DNA of 64,000 nt from Megamerina dolium (taxonomy: Eukaryota > Arthropoda > Insecta > Diptera > Megamerinidae), in contig OY978527.1 of assembly GCA_963854835.1 (NCBI GenBank), forward strand, positions 23,457,057-23,521,056, written 5' to 3'. This document shows positions 31,743-43,129 of this stretch, piece by piece (position 1 is the stretch's first letter; each line of letters opens with the position of its first letter). The position numbers and the translations under genes were made by a program. The notes under the pieces were generated by a model, which was given only the letters and a program-made list of their open reading frames with translations, was not told the origin of the DNA and ran no database searches.

Positions 31743-33470
31743 ATTTAATTTGAGGATTAACCATATACAAGTATCTTATGTCCTAATAAATCATTTACCA
31801 AAACAAAATGCTTATATTGACAAAACAAATAAAAGCAACAATAAAAAGTAAAAAGAAAATCAAATACGGAAACAACGGAAATACGTATCGCAACATGTAC
31901 CAAGAGAGGGAATTAAGGGGAATGTGAACGCTCATATAAAAAAAAGAATTCAATCATAAAAAAAATAAGGACCACCTTAATTATGGCCTACACCTATTAA
32001 GCTCAATGGGGGAGATTATTCGGGGTATTACTTCACTTGCCTAAATCAAATTGCCAGCCGTATATTTCACGCACACGCAATATCATAAAAAGTCAATTTA
32101 GCGAGCCATACAAAAAGTGATTTGAACAAATTTTCAAGTGAGTACCATTTTGCGTTCCGTATTTATTCTCTCCCATCACACAGGAAACCACACGACCCCA
32201 CAATTGGAGCAGCTTTCTAATGATAAGCCCCACGAAATAAAATTAAAAAAACAATAAGTTTAGTACTTATATTTTGCTTTCTTTCCGAAAAATATTGTTT
32301 TCTAGTTTGATCGTTCTCTGCATACCTTTTGTGCTGTTGCTACACTAGCGATGTCACCGGGCCAACAGGTATTTCTCACCAGACGCTGGCTCCTCCACAG
32401 AATTCACAGGTACGCACACAAATATCTCTCTATGTTTCATCTTACACCATCGTAGCATTTGATTTCTATCGAATTATAAGAGTGGTATTACTCTTCACCG
32501 TTCCACATCACAACTATTCGTTTATTTGAAGAGAAAAACAAATATTCCATACAAAAAAATTTGTATGGAATATTTCTTGTACAAGAAACGAAGAATGAGT
32601 ATTCTATTTGCCTAATATTTTACTCTCACTCATTCTCATTATATTTAAATATGCTTTGCAAATATTATACACGTTTTGAGAGTGAAGAGAAAAACTCGAA
32701 AATCACATACATTCTTCCAGCTCTTTATTACGTACACACTATTTTTACTTAAAAAAGTATATTAATTTTCACAATAATATTCACTCTTTTAATGGTTTTT
32801 TTTTTTATCCAAATATTCAAAAACGATTCCGAATATGCTTTTTTAAACTTAAATTTCCCAATATTCAAACCCACAAATACAGAAACAATTTGACATTTCT
32901 CACTATAGAAAAAAACTCTGCAATGGCAGATAAAACAACTAAAAATTATAGAGTTTAGTGGATCTGAACCAATTTTCTCTTAAACTCCAATAAATAACGG
33001 ATAAAGCTCTAAAGCTTAAGCGAAAGAGTCAATTGGAATAGGTTTAGGGAAGGAGGCTTGATTCGATATGATTAGATGAAATACAACCGTATTAAAAATA
33101 CAATTATATTTCTGATTATTTTAAACAAACCAAACAAACACATACAAACCAAAGTTGTTTCTCTAGTAACCGAAGATCATTCGAAATAAAAGCAATTGAT
33201 CCTTCATTTATTCAACCCAAACGCCATGGCTTTGCTGCAAATGATTTGTTTTGCAACTCTATAACAAAACGTAAGCACTCTTTTATTAATAATCTATGTT
33301 TTTCTCGCCAAAATACTATTTTATTTGCATACAGAGATGAAGAATTATCAAACACATTTAATACTTTCCATATTCACTTATACAAATGACGTAATATTGT
33401 CAAACGAAAAAAAGTACTAAAATGTAGAGATGGAAAAAATCATCTCTGATTAGAGATTGAAAATCTGTGT
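31743..33470. other. No gene recognised; probable unique flank
   Basis: AT-rich sequence without recognised element or coding block, apart from a short perfect hairpin at 32540-32575. It is the left side of the interval between gypsy copies A and B. Confidence 0.5.
32540..32575. repeat. Short perfect hairpin
   Basis: AAATATTCCATACAAA and its exact inverse TTTGTATGGAATATTT are separated by four A: a 16-bp stem with a 4-base loop. No terminator context is relevant in a fly genome; it may be a relic of a small foldback. Confidence 0.6.
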
Positions 33471-33473
33471 ACC

Positions 33474-33725
33474 TAATAACCTAGCAGCGTTAATCCGTAT
33501 TACCAGCGCACTTAATCCGAATAAAGTATTAACCTGACAGATGGCAGTATTGCGGATTAACTAAACAGCTGATTGCTGTTTTACTAGGTCTGCTCACTTA
33601 CATTACTATCACTATCAATCTCTGTCATCTGTCACTCTCGATATGATAAAATTTACAAGAAGTACGTGAACTGAAAATTATCAGAAACTTGTAAATTTAC
33701 ATTCACAGTTCGTAATTGACAAGTA
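33474..33725 (+). mobile_element. Harbinger-type MITE copy 2 (truncated)
   Basis: It matches the left half of MITE copies 1 and 3: CAGCGTTAATCCG, the internal CTGACAGATGGCAGTATTGC and the CACTTACATTACTATCACTA segment. The left end lacks the ACAGACGG part of the inverted repeat; the right half is gone beyond about 33725. Confidence 0.8.
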
Positions 33726-34056
33726 AACAAAATAAACAGCGTAATATTGTGGCAACTGGCAATCATGTGATTGTCAACATAACAGCCGCATAGGCGAATT
33801 TTTAACGATGATGTCGTCCATCATCGTCAATATATTCGTAAAGGATCAGCTGTTGCGATATAGTTCACACAAAAGCCATGAGCGATTAGTCAAAACCGAT
33901 TGGTAACGTGTTGGAATCTGTAGAAATTAGTTTTTCAATGGAGCACATGAGATATTCTCTTTTCTCTCAATCATATTTCTATTTTATACTAAACCTAGCT
34001 ATCTAGATACACATGGACTGAGCTATCCGTGTTGACTAATCGCAATCCGTTTTTTA

Positions 34057-34659
34057 TAGTCTAGGCAGACGGCAGCATTAATCCGGATTACCGGCGCACT
34101 TAATCCGAATAAAATATTAACCTGACAGACGGCAGTATTGCGGATTAACTACACGGCTGATTGCTGTTTTATTAGGTCTACTCACTTACATTACTATCAC
34201 TATCAATTTCTGTCATCTGTCCCTCTCGATATGAGAAAATATACAAGTACGTGAACTGAAAACTATCAGAAACTTGTACATTGACATTCACAGCTCGTAA
34301 TTGACAGCTGGATTTATTTGTTCGCCAACGCTTTTCAAGTTGAAAACTGTTAAAAATTGTTGAAGGTTTTGGTACCGAGCACACTTAATATTTGGTAAAA
34401 TGGATCGAGAACAATTCACAATAGAAACTTTTCAGCAGTGTTGCCATCGCAAATTGCTCTAATCCTCTCCTATTTTGAGAATTAAATCAAAGAGTTAATG
34501 CGAATTAGCCGAATTATATAAGGGAGCTCGCTAATTTCGTGTTGTTGCTTTGCGAATATTTGTTTAGTCAAAGAGTTAATGCGAATTAGCCGCAGTTAAT
34601 GCCCGAGTTAATTCGAATTAACTCGGTAATCCGCAATAGGCTGCCGTCTGTCTAGGCTA
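34057..34659 (+). mobile_element. Harbinger-type MITE copy 3 with captured insert
   Basis: Complete element with TTA target duplications (34054-34056 and 34660-34662). Its ends are TAGTCTAGGCAGACGGCAGC on the left and the inverse of TAGCCTAGACAGACGGCAGC on the right. Compared with copy 1 it has 81 extra bases: a 24-bp MITE segment (34488-34511) is repeated at 34569-34592, and between the repeats lies a 57-bp insert almost identical to 34689-34741 outside the MITE. Confidence 0.9.
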
Positions 34660-34688
34660 TTACCGAGACCGTCAATATAACAATCGCC

Positions 34689-34775
34689 TTATATAAGGGA
34701 GCTCGCTTATTTCGTGTTGTTGCTTTGCGAATATTTGTTTATTTTCAACTTGCGTACAAAAGGATGCAGGTAAGA
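34689..34775 (+). promoter_or_regulatory. Promoter-like segment with TATA box
   Basis: TATATAAGGGAGCTCGC begins at about 34691, with a TATA box followed by about 70 bp of mixed sequence and then ATGCAG joined to a good splice donor (GTAAG) at 34766-34776. This resembles the start of a transcription unit on plus with a very short coding first exon. No downstream exon was found. A near copy of 34689-34741 lies in MITE copy 3. The role is inferred. Confidence 0.35.
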
Positions 34776-35013
34776 TTATGAACATTGAATTCTAATTCTA
34801 AGTTCGATCATTTTTAAAGGAAATTGGGCTTTCAATGGACTCATTTCAGTTAATATTTTATGTAGATGATTAAATAAAATATAAATTCCTTCAAGAGTAC
34901 TTTAGAGTTGATGTCGCAGTCATTTCTCGTTTCCATATTGTCTAAAAGATATCAAAATATAATTCAAAAACTCATATGGCATAATTGAAAGATGAAAACT
35001 ACCTACGTTATTT

Positions 35014-36108
35014 CTAGGAGACAGTTAATAATTTCTCCGTTGTTGTGTTACGACTATCATCCAAAATACTGAATGGCTCTGTCAGCATGCGTTCACTATT
35101 GCCAAGAACATTGTGCTTTCTTGAAAGATGTGATCGTAGTGAAGCTTTATTGTTAAACCCATCTTGACAGATGTAACATTTGTGCTTTCGCGAATTTTCA
35201 TGCGTCAGCATATGCTTTGCTAAAGATCTTGAGAGTCCATATGCTGCATTGCACTTAGTGCAAACAAAATTGCGTTCTCCAGTATGTGATACTTGGTGTA
35301 TTCTCTTTTGTGGTAAATTATAGAAGGATTTATCACAGTAATCGCATTTATGCGGTCGATGATTATTATGACGTTTCATATGTTCGGTTAACAATCCACT
35401 TGAATAATAAGTTTTGCCACACGTGGGGCAAATGTAAGGACGCTCACCTGTATGAGTACGTATATGAATAGTTAATTCACTACTAGTGTAAAATTTCTTT
35501 GGACAATGAGAGCATGAATGCCTTTTTACATCCGAATGGCGACGCTGATGTTCATATAAAGCAGATGTCGTTTTAAATCTCATGTGACATTGATCACATT
35601 TATGTTTGCGTTCATCACTGTGTACTACTAGATGCGAACGTAAATACGCCATTTTTTTAAATTGTCGATTGCAAATCTCACAGATAAATGGACCAGGTAA
35701 AGCAGGCCTTCTTCCATTCCGTTTTATGAATACCATACTGTTAGGTACTATGGGAGTGTAATCTTGCGTTTGTTGAGTTTCGGATGGTTCCAAGGTTTCC
35801 GGTGGATTGTCATTAAAATTGCCACATTCTTTGTATTCTATGTCCAATGCTACTTCACAATTTTCTTCCTCGATAATTTCATCCCATTCGATTTCTTCAC
35901 TATCATAACCATTTAAAATATCAACAGTCTCTATTTTTATATATCCATTAGAATCCGAATCATCTGCATAATGTTCATTCGCAATATGATATAATAACGC
36001 CGCGAAGTCAGTAGACTTATCATTGCAAAGGCAACAATGAAAAGAAAACGATTTCTCTTGTGTTATAAAAACTTCCGCACAACGGGTCTCACAATCGCCG
36101 ACTTCCAT
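35014..36108 (-). CDS. C2H2 zinc-finger protein, likely host gene
   Basis: A single open frame of 364 residues from an ATG (36106-36108). Residues 24-46 hold an isolated C2H2 finger (CCLC...HIANEH). An acidic stretch follows (about 47-110, rich in Asp and Glu), then a run of seven C2H2 fingers from residue 141 to about 332, several joined by HTGERP-type or related linkers. The array implies sequence-specific DNA binding in the nucleus, probably as a transcription regulator. The C-terminus is a short Ser/Thr-rich tail. No zinc-finger-associated domain or SCAN/KRAB domain is seen. It is intronless within the coding part. No canonical AATAAA was seen just downstream on minus. It lies between two same-strand gypsy copies. 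I cannot assign an orthologue. Confidence 0.9.
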   Translation of the reverse strand: MEVGDCETRCAEVFITQEKSFSFHCCLCNDKSTDFAALLYHIANEHYADDSDSNGYIKIETVDILNGYDSEEIEWDEIIEEENCEVALDIEYKECGNFNDNPPETLEPSETQQTQDYTPIVPNSMVFIKRNGRRPALPGPFICEICNRQFKKMAYLRSHLVVHSDERKHKCDQCHMRFKTTSALYEHQRRHSDVKRHSCSHCPKKFYTSSELTIHIRTHTGERPYICPTCGKTYYSSGLLTEHMKRHNNHRPHKCDYCDKSFYNLPQKRIHQVSHTGERNFVCTKCNAAYGLSRSLAKHMLTHENSRKHKCYICQDGFNNKASLRSHLSRKHNVLGNSERMLTEPFSILDDSRNTTTEKLLTVS

Positions 36109-36253
36109 TTTATAATATCTTTAATAAAAACGGAACGACAAATTATTTATTTTTCGGAAGCACACGTTTTTCTATTATAGCATCACAAATTACAATTTAC
36201 GTATGCTGTTACAACACAACAACAAATTGGATTGGATAGATTGGATTTAAGGT

Positions 36254-36877
36254 GCAACTAGCCACGAACGTACCGCCCGTACGTAAGAACAAAAATTTGT
36301 CAGAACTTATGCCCGTAGCAGCGACGGAGAAATCGAATATTCTTTCTTGTATACATACATAACAATGTTGCCATGTAGCGTGCATGCTTTTAATCACACT
36401 TACCATTTTCATGACCAAATTTCTTAATATATGTATATGTTAGAAACTAAAAAAAAAAATTAATATACGTGAAGTATCTTTTAATAACGAACTAAACACG
36501 ATGATAGTTTTGATTAATTAAAAAAAAACTAAACTTTTTTAGTTATTTTTTTATTCATTTATAAAAGTCGAAGCTGGTAACCCTGTAAACATATAGAGCG
36601 ATCAGCTGACACTTTTTTACGTAAAAAATCAATTTGCTATTGATTCTCTCCGCTACGAGCAACGTCTACGTCACCGACATACGGTGGTAAGTTTTCGTTA
36701 ACACGACGTTCCCATAAGATAGGTCGTGTCAGCTGACACGTTCTACATTTTTACGTTGGTGGCTAGTTGCAGCATACGTCACCGTCATACGGTGGTGAGT
36801 TTTCAACACGACATTCCAATAAGATAGGTCGTGTCAGCTGACACGTTCTACGTTTTTACGTTCGTGGCTAGTTACGG
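36254..36877. mobile_element. Foldback-type TIR element upstream of zinc-finger gene
   Basis: A 17-bp perfect inverted repeat AACTAGCCACGAACGTA (36256-36272) returns inverted at 36857-36873. The right half consists of two tandem units of about 106 bp. No transposase is present. No clear target duplication was found, so transposon status is inferred from the inverted ends. The left end starts about 150 bp upstream of the zinc-finger ATG. Confidence 0.6.
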
Positions 36878-36879
36878 CA
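36667..36879. repeat. Two tandem ~106-bp units with 16-bp palindromes
   Basis: Unit 1 (36667-36774) and unit 2 (36775-36879) start TACGTCACCG and end in GGCTAGTT. Each has the perfect palindrome CGTGTCAGCTGACACG (36725-36740 and 36830-36845), which contains the E-box CAGCTG. A partial copy, TCAGCTGACAC, lies near 36601. Confidence 0.9.
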
Positions 36880-37027
36880 TTACACCATAGTGCAGAGTGT
36901 ATACGCTCCAAACGCTGGTTAAACACATTGTATGAGTTGGATGGCTGATTAGTATACACGCATCAACACGATGTACAATACGTTGTACAGCTTTATTATG
37001 CACTTTTTAACAAGAAGTATCGTGAAG

Positions 37028-37081
37028 GTGGGTGCCGTAGCTCAGTGGTTAGTGTGTTCGCTTTCTGATCTGTAGGTCGTG
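37028..37081 (+). mobile_element. SINE head fragment (copy 2)
   Basis: It matches the first 54 bases of the SINE at 45635 (GTGGGTGCCGTAGCTCAGTG and on), including the A box TAGCTCAGTGG. It stops before the B box. Just beyond lies the gypsy copy B insertion. Confidence 0.85.
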
Positions 37082-37102
37082 ATCATAACAACGTAACAAT
37101 AT

Positions 37103-37540
37103 TGTTACGTTTTTATTCTGTGAGCGTTTAATTCTATTTGAATTACCTTGTTTGATCACTGGATTCTGTTAATGATAACTGCAACACTTATTTTATACAA
37201 CTATATACAGCAACAATTTATTTAATAATCTCTATGTACAATCAACTCTGCTTACAGTCAAATATTTACAATAACACTTAAATGTACTTGCAACTTTTGC
37301 CTCTGTATCGATGTTTCAGCAATCACGTTCGGGATCAAATTGATTGTCACTTCTCAACACTGGCTCTATTTATACTCTGTTGGCAACACCCCAGAATCTT
37401 CCTTTATCGAGATTCTTCTCTTCCTTTCTCGTTGGCTTGTTCTGGTTATCGCTCATTTCTTGTTGTTGACATTCGTTTCGATGCTGCCAATAGTGTCAGT
37501 CACAATAGTGATGAGTAATCAACTATCGATACTCGTTACA
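37103..37540 (-). repeat. 3' LTR of gypsy copy B
   Basis: TGTTACG to CGTTACA; followed inward by the polypurine tract and the same 8-bp hairpin as in copy A. Confidence 0.95.
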
Positions 37541-37559
37541 CTGCCCTCCTCTTAACCTT

Positions 37560-40500
37560 GTTCGTCCCGAACAAGTTTTTATACTTCCCCTCGATATGGC
37601 GCAAGTCGCTCCAAGTGCACTACTTTAAACTTTGCTCTTTTATTCCAGGCACGTTGAATAAGAAACACTACGTCATTTATCTTTGCTATAATCTCATATG
37701 GTCCTTCCCAATGAGTCTGTAGTTTAGGGGACAGGCCTTTCTTTCATTTTGGATTATGAAGCATTACAAGCTCTCCTTCATAGAACTCCTTTGAATTTGC
37801 TTTCAAGTCATACCTGGCCTTCATCTTATCGCTAATCATCTGCGACCGCTCTTTGATGAACTGATGTAGTTCATCCAACTGTTCCCGCTTTTCGATAGTA
37901 TAATTACCTTCGGTTGATCTAGTTGGTGTTACAACTCCAAATTTTAAATCAGCTGGCAGTCTTAACTCGTTTCCAAAAATTGCCATTGCCGGTGTAGTAG
38001 CCGTCGTATCATGTTGTGCGCATCGATATGCCATGAGGAACATTGGTATATGTACATCCCAGTCTCTTTGGTATTTATCTACGACTTTTCTCAAATATTC
38101 CTCCAAGGTACGGTTAAATCGTTCTACCATGCCATCAGATTGTGGATGTAAAGGTGTTGTACGAGTTTTGTATATACCCAGCATACGGTATATCTCTTGG
38201 AATACAACTGATTCGAAATTTCGACCTTGGTCTGAGTGTAACTCCATCGGTACACCAAAACGAGTAATCCATTGGTTCACGAATACATCCGCAACTGTAC
38301 TAGCTTCTTGATTTGGAATGGGGTATACTTCAGGCCAATTACTGAAGTAATCTATAACCACCAGAACATACTTGTTTCCTGCGTTGCTTATTGGAAATGG
38401 CCCAGGTATGTCCATAGTAATTCGTTCAAGTGGAGAACCCACGGTGTATTGGTGCATCTTACGACGACTTTTCTTAGTGGGACCTTTGGCCATTGCACAT
38501 TGCTTACACTTCCGAATCCAATCAGCGACATGGTCATGACATCCAACCCAATAAAATCGTTTCTTTACTTTCGCGACGGTTTTGGTGATTCCTAAATGCC
38601 CTCCACTGGAGGCATTGCGATGCTCAGCTATCACTTCATTTAGTCCTACCTTGGGTACCACTGGAAGATCATTAGTAATGTTTCCATCTTCACTTTCCCA
38701 TGCTCTGAATAAACATCCGTCTCGTAAGTGCAGGCTTTGCCACTGCACCCTGTATGCCTTTGCTATTGGACTCTCATTAGCCATTTCTTGCCTATCTGGA
38801 CGTATGCCCCGCTCCTTGTATTCCATAATCTTTACTAGATCAGGGTCGTTCCGCTGATCTTCTTGTACTCGTTCGGCGGTCCATGACTCCTCGGGCAATA
38901 TATTCGTAAGTCGTATGTCGACAATGTGCTCCTTGCTTTCCGCTCGAGAACAATGTTTACATTCCATTTTGCAAGGACTACGAGATAGAGCTTCCGCGTT
39001 GCCGTGTTGTCCTCCTTTACGATGTTCGATGGTAAAATGATAACTCTGCAGCCTTTCAATCCAGCGCGCCAATTGTCCTTCTGGGTTTTTAAATTGTAAT
39101 AACCACCTTAGCGCTGCGTGGTCAGTTCGTAGATGAAATGACTGACCGTACAAGTATTTATGGAAATACTTTACACATTCCAATATTGCGAGCAACTCTC
39201 TTCGAGCGACACAGTAGTTTCTTTCTGGCTTCGATAGGATTTTACTGTAGTATGCTATTACTTTTTCTTGCCCATCTATGATCTGAGAGAGCACACCACC
39301 TATTCCATAGCCACACGCATCTGTGTCCAACACAAACTTTTGACCAGGTACTGGATACGCTAATATTGGTGCTGAACAGAGTTTTTCTTTCAGCTCTTCG
39401 AATGCTTTCTGTTGGTCCTCGCCCCACACAAATGGTTTGTTCTTTCTTGTCAACTCATGCAGACTGCTGGCGATGTTTGCAAATCCAGGAACAAATCGTC
39501 TATAGTAGGTGCATAAGCCTAGGAAGCTTCTTAGGTCGTGAAAATTCGACGGAATAGGCCATTCTTGTACTGCTGCTACTTTCTCCTCGTCGGTATATAT
39601 CCCTTCTGTTGTTACTTTATGACCAAGATATTTAACTTCTTGCCTGAAGAGTGAACACTTTTTCATATTCAGTTTAAGCCCTGCTGATTGTATACGCTCA
39701 AATACTTCTTTCAGCTTTTCCAGGTGGTCGTTAAAATCTTTTCCCATCACGATAATGTCATCGAGGTACACCAAGCTCGTTTTCTAGTGTAGTCCTCTGA
39801 GTACACGCTCCATTAGACGTTCGAAAGTAGCTGGCACATTACATAAACCAAATGGCATGACTGTAATTTCCATAGACCATCGCCAATAATGAAAGCTGTT
39901 TTCTCCTTGTCTTCCTTATCAAGTTCCACTTGCCAGTAACCACTTTGCAAATCAAGAGTTGAGAACCACTTCGCAAAAGATAGTGTGTCCAGAGTGTCAT
40001 CGATTCTTGGCAGTGGATAGCTGTCTTTTTTCATAATAATCCACACAGAATCGAGTACTTCCATCCTTCTTCTTTACCAGCACAACTGGTGAACTCCATG
40101 GACTCGCTGATGGTTCAATAACACCTTGTTTCTGCATATCGGAAATCAGCTTAATGGCTTCGTCTCTTTTAGCCAATGGAACTCGTCGTGGTGTTTGACG
40201 AATTGGTCTAGAATCACCGGTGTCAATGTGATGCTTCACGATGGTTGTCCGTCCTCCAGTTTTTCCATTTGAAGAAAAGATTAAACTATACTTTTCCAAT
40301 AGTTGTAGAGCCTTTTCTGTTTGCTGGTTGGTAAGCACACCTGCCCATTCTTCCATCTGCGCTTTTAATTCTGCTCTATCAGTTCCTGATCTTCCACTTT
40401 TTATCGACGAACCATTTTCGCAGTCTACTACGGCAGTAACTTCCTGGCAATGACCAATCACCATTCCTTTCTTCACAACTGTAGATGTATTAGTTGGATT

Positions 40501-41140
40501 TAATATTCGCACCGGTACTATTCCATTTTCTTTAGGTTCTACTAACGTCCTACCAAGTATGATGTTTTTATTTTGTATTTCTTTATCTGCTTCCACTAAC
40601 CACAACTTGCCGGTCCCATCATCCACATTCATATGTGCCCAAATCACCGCTTCTGATTTTGCTGGAACCTCTTGGCGTTGACATGCCAGTACTCGTTTGA
40701 TGTTTCCACTCCGCTTGTAACCGATGTTCAATGGTAATTCGACATTTGCATAACGTAGTATCCGTTGATTTAAATCTAACGTAAATCCGTTGTGAATCAT
40801 AAAATCAACACCAATTATTACGTCATCGATGATGTCGGCCACAATGAATTCATGTTCCCATGTGCAATTTCCAATAGATACTCGTTTCTTTATCTTGCCC
40901 AGAATTTGTGCATCCTCACCCGTTGCTGTACGCAATTTTATTCCCATTAAAGGCTCAAACTTCTTTACCAAATCCCTCTTGATTATCGAATGTGATGCAC
41001 CAGTATGCAGGGTTAACATGAATTCCATATTGTCCAATTTTCCATCAATAGTCAAGCTGCTTGGCACACGCTGTAGTTGTGAAATGTGAATGATGGGGCA
41101 ACCCACTGTTGGAGTCAGTTCACGCCCCGCTGAACTGATT
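37560..41140 (-). pseudogene. gypsy Pol pseudogene, copy B
   Basis: Protease (DTGAS changed to HTGAS at about 41000, so the catalytic Asp is lost), RT, RNase H and integrase can be followed in order. Breaks relative to copy A: a 17-bp deletion near 40036, a one-base deletion near 39868, a Trp-to-stop change near 39785 just before the YLDD motif, and an Arg-to-stop change near 37743 that removes the C-terminal tail. The frame 37744-39774 still holds YLDD, RNase H and the whole integrase catalytic core. It cannot be made as one polyprotein. Confidence 0.95.
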
Positions 41141-41144
41141 CGAC

Positions 41145-42473
41145 TTAGTTTAACGATGGATTTGTGTTAGTGCAGCGATCGCTATCCACCTTATTCTCCT
41201 TCTTTTGTCTTCCTGGAGAATTGGATCTTGATCGCTTTCGTCGTAAACGGCAGTCACGCGCCATGTGTCCTGGTTTGTCGCAAACAAAGCACTTACCAGT
41301 AAATTTGTTTGCGCGTCGACCTGTTGTTCTTCCTTCAGGCTGTACTACAGATTTGAATGCCTGACACACTGCTTCAACCAGATCTGCTGTTTCTGTTTCT
41401 AGTTGGCGTACCCGTGGCATTGGTCGACACATCAAACTGGCGGCTTCAAACGTCAAGGCACTATTGACTGTTTCGGCATAAGTATTCCTGGGTGACATGA
41501 CTAGGGCACGCTTTGTCTCTCCATCACGTACGCCATCTATGAAAGCCTCTATTTTGATTTTTTCGACAAACTCTTCCGAATTACCGAAGAACGCTAGATG
41601 ACATAAGCGCTCAATATCGGAAGCGAATTCCTGAAGGCTCTCATTACTCCGTTGCACTCGCGATCTCAATTCCACTCGATGTAATTGACTCTTGTATTCA
41701 TTTCCATACTTTCGGTGGAGTGTGTCCATCAGTGACTGATAGCTACCACGATCTTTCTCTGGAATCATCTGTAACACCTAGGAAGCATTATCTTTTAATG
41801 CGACTATTAAAGCAGCAGTCTTGTCGCTATCATCCCATTGATTCTTCGAAGCTGTTGTCTCGAATTGAAGCTTAAAGATATTGAATGGCGTGCTTCCGTC
41901 AAATGTTGGTGGCTTTAGTTTGATTGTACTTGAATCTCTAATCACTGATGTGGCTGGTCCATTTATTTTTAGTTGATTGAGTTCGTGCTGTAATTTCTCG
42001 AACTTATCTTCCAAGTCATCTACATGTTCCTTCAGATCCATGACTTTTTCATTAATGGTTCCGGAAATTTCCTGAAATCTAATCTCAATTCCTTTTTGTA
42101 GATTTTCGATGACGTGTTCTTGTCGAGCCGAACCTTCTTGAATTTCCATACGCAATTCAGCCGAATGTTCTTGAAGCTTGGAGTCAATGCGAGACGCATT
42201 TTCTTGTAGCTGTTGTTGCTGCTGTTGCATCATGGTTTTCATGAACTCCATGAGTTGACCACTCGAATCTATTTTGATCTCTTCTTCAGCGTGCACAACT
42301 GCTTGTATATCGGCTTCCTCAAAGAACTCATGTTCTTCTACATTAATTCCCTTAGTCTCCATAGCTTGCCTCAGCCTCACCAGCAGTTCCGCCTTTGCAC
42401 CTGATGACGATAGATTCATCTCTACCAACAGCTTTTTAAGCTGGTCCACTTTTAGTTGGTCAATTTTCACCAT
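41145..42473 (-). pseudogene. gypsy Gag pseudogene, copy B
   Basis: It keeps the SAP-like N-terminus, a shortened coiled coil (about 30 residues fewer repeats than copy A), the capsid-like part and the CCHC knuckle CFVCDKPGHMARDC. A single in-frame stop at 41778-41780 (Glu codon changed to TAG) splits it into 231 and 210 residues. Otherwise the frame is open and ends at the same GTTAAAC-stop arrangement as copy A. Confidence 0.95.
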
Positions 42474-42502
42474 CTTTACAGAATCCCACTTCTGACACGA
42501 AT

Positions 42503-42940
42503 TGTTACGTTTTTATTCTGTGAGTGTTTAATTCTATTTGAATTACCTTATTCGATCACTGGATTCTGTTAATAATACCTGCAACACTTATTTTATACAA
42601 CTATATACAGCAACAATTTATTCAATAATATCTATGTACAATCAACTCTGCTTACAGTCAACTATTTACAATAACAATTAAATGTACTTGCAACTTTTGC
42701 CTCTGTATCAATGTATTCGCAATCACGTTCGGAATTCGATTGATTCTCACTTCTCAACACTGGCTCTATTTATACTCTGTTAGCAACACCCCAGAATCTT
42801 CCTTTATTGAGATTCTTCTCTTTCTTTCTCGTTGGCTTGTTCTGGTTATTGCTTATTTATTTTTGCTGACATTCGTTTCGATGCTGCCAATAGTGTCAGT
42901 CACAATAGTGATGAGTAACCAACTATCGATACTCGTTACA
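42503..42940 (-). repeat. 5' LTR of gypsy copy B
   Basis: TGTTACG at 42503 to CGTTACA at 42940. The primer-binding site next to it has one change relative to copy A. Confidence 0.95.
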
Positions 42941-43129
42941 ATATGTTACTTGTTTCTATACACTTGTTCACTAATATTTTTATTGTATCTATTTTACTGT
43001 AGATTTATTGCCTTTAGAAAATTTTCTTTTTCAACTACTTATAATTTTGCCTTTTTCTGAACACGACATTATAAAATAAAACTGCTTACAACAAAAGGTT
43101 AAGGCCCAGGTATCGGAAATGATTTTTCA

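Larger units (their letters stand above)
37103..42940 (-). mobile_element. Gypsy copy B (inactive, same family as A)
   Basis: Two 438-bp LTRs (37103-37540 and 42503-42940) with ATAT target duplications at 37099-37102 and 42941-42944. Collinear with copy A but gag and pol carry stops and frameshifts. The LTRs differ from each other at more places than those of A, so it is older. Confidence 0.95.

Noticed and set aside
36667..36879. CRISPR-like array
   Set aside because: Only two contiguous repeat units without spacers, in a eukaryotic transposon setting.
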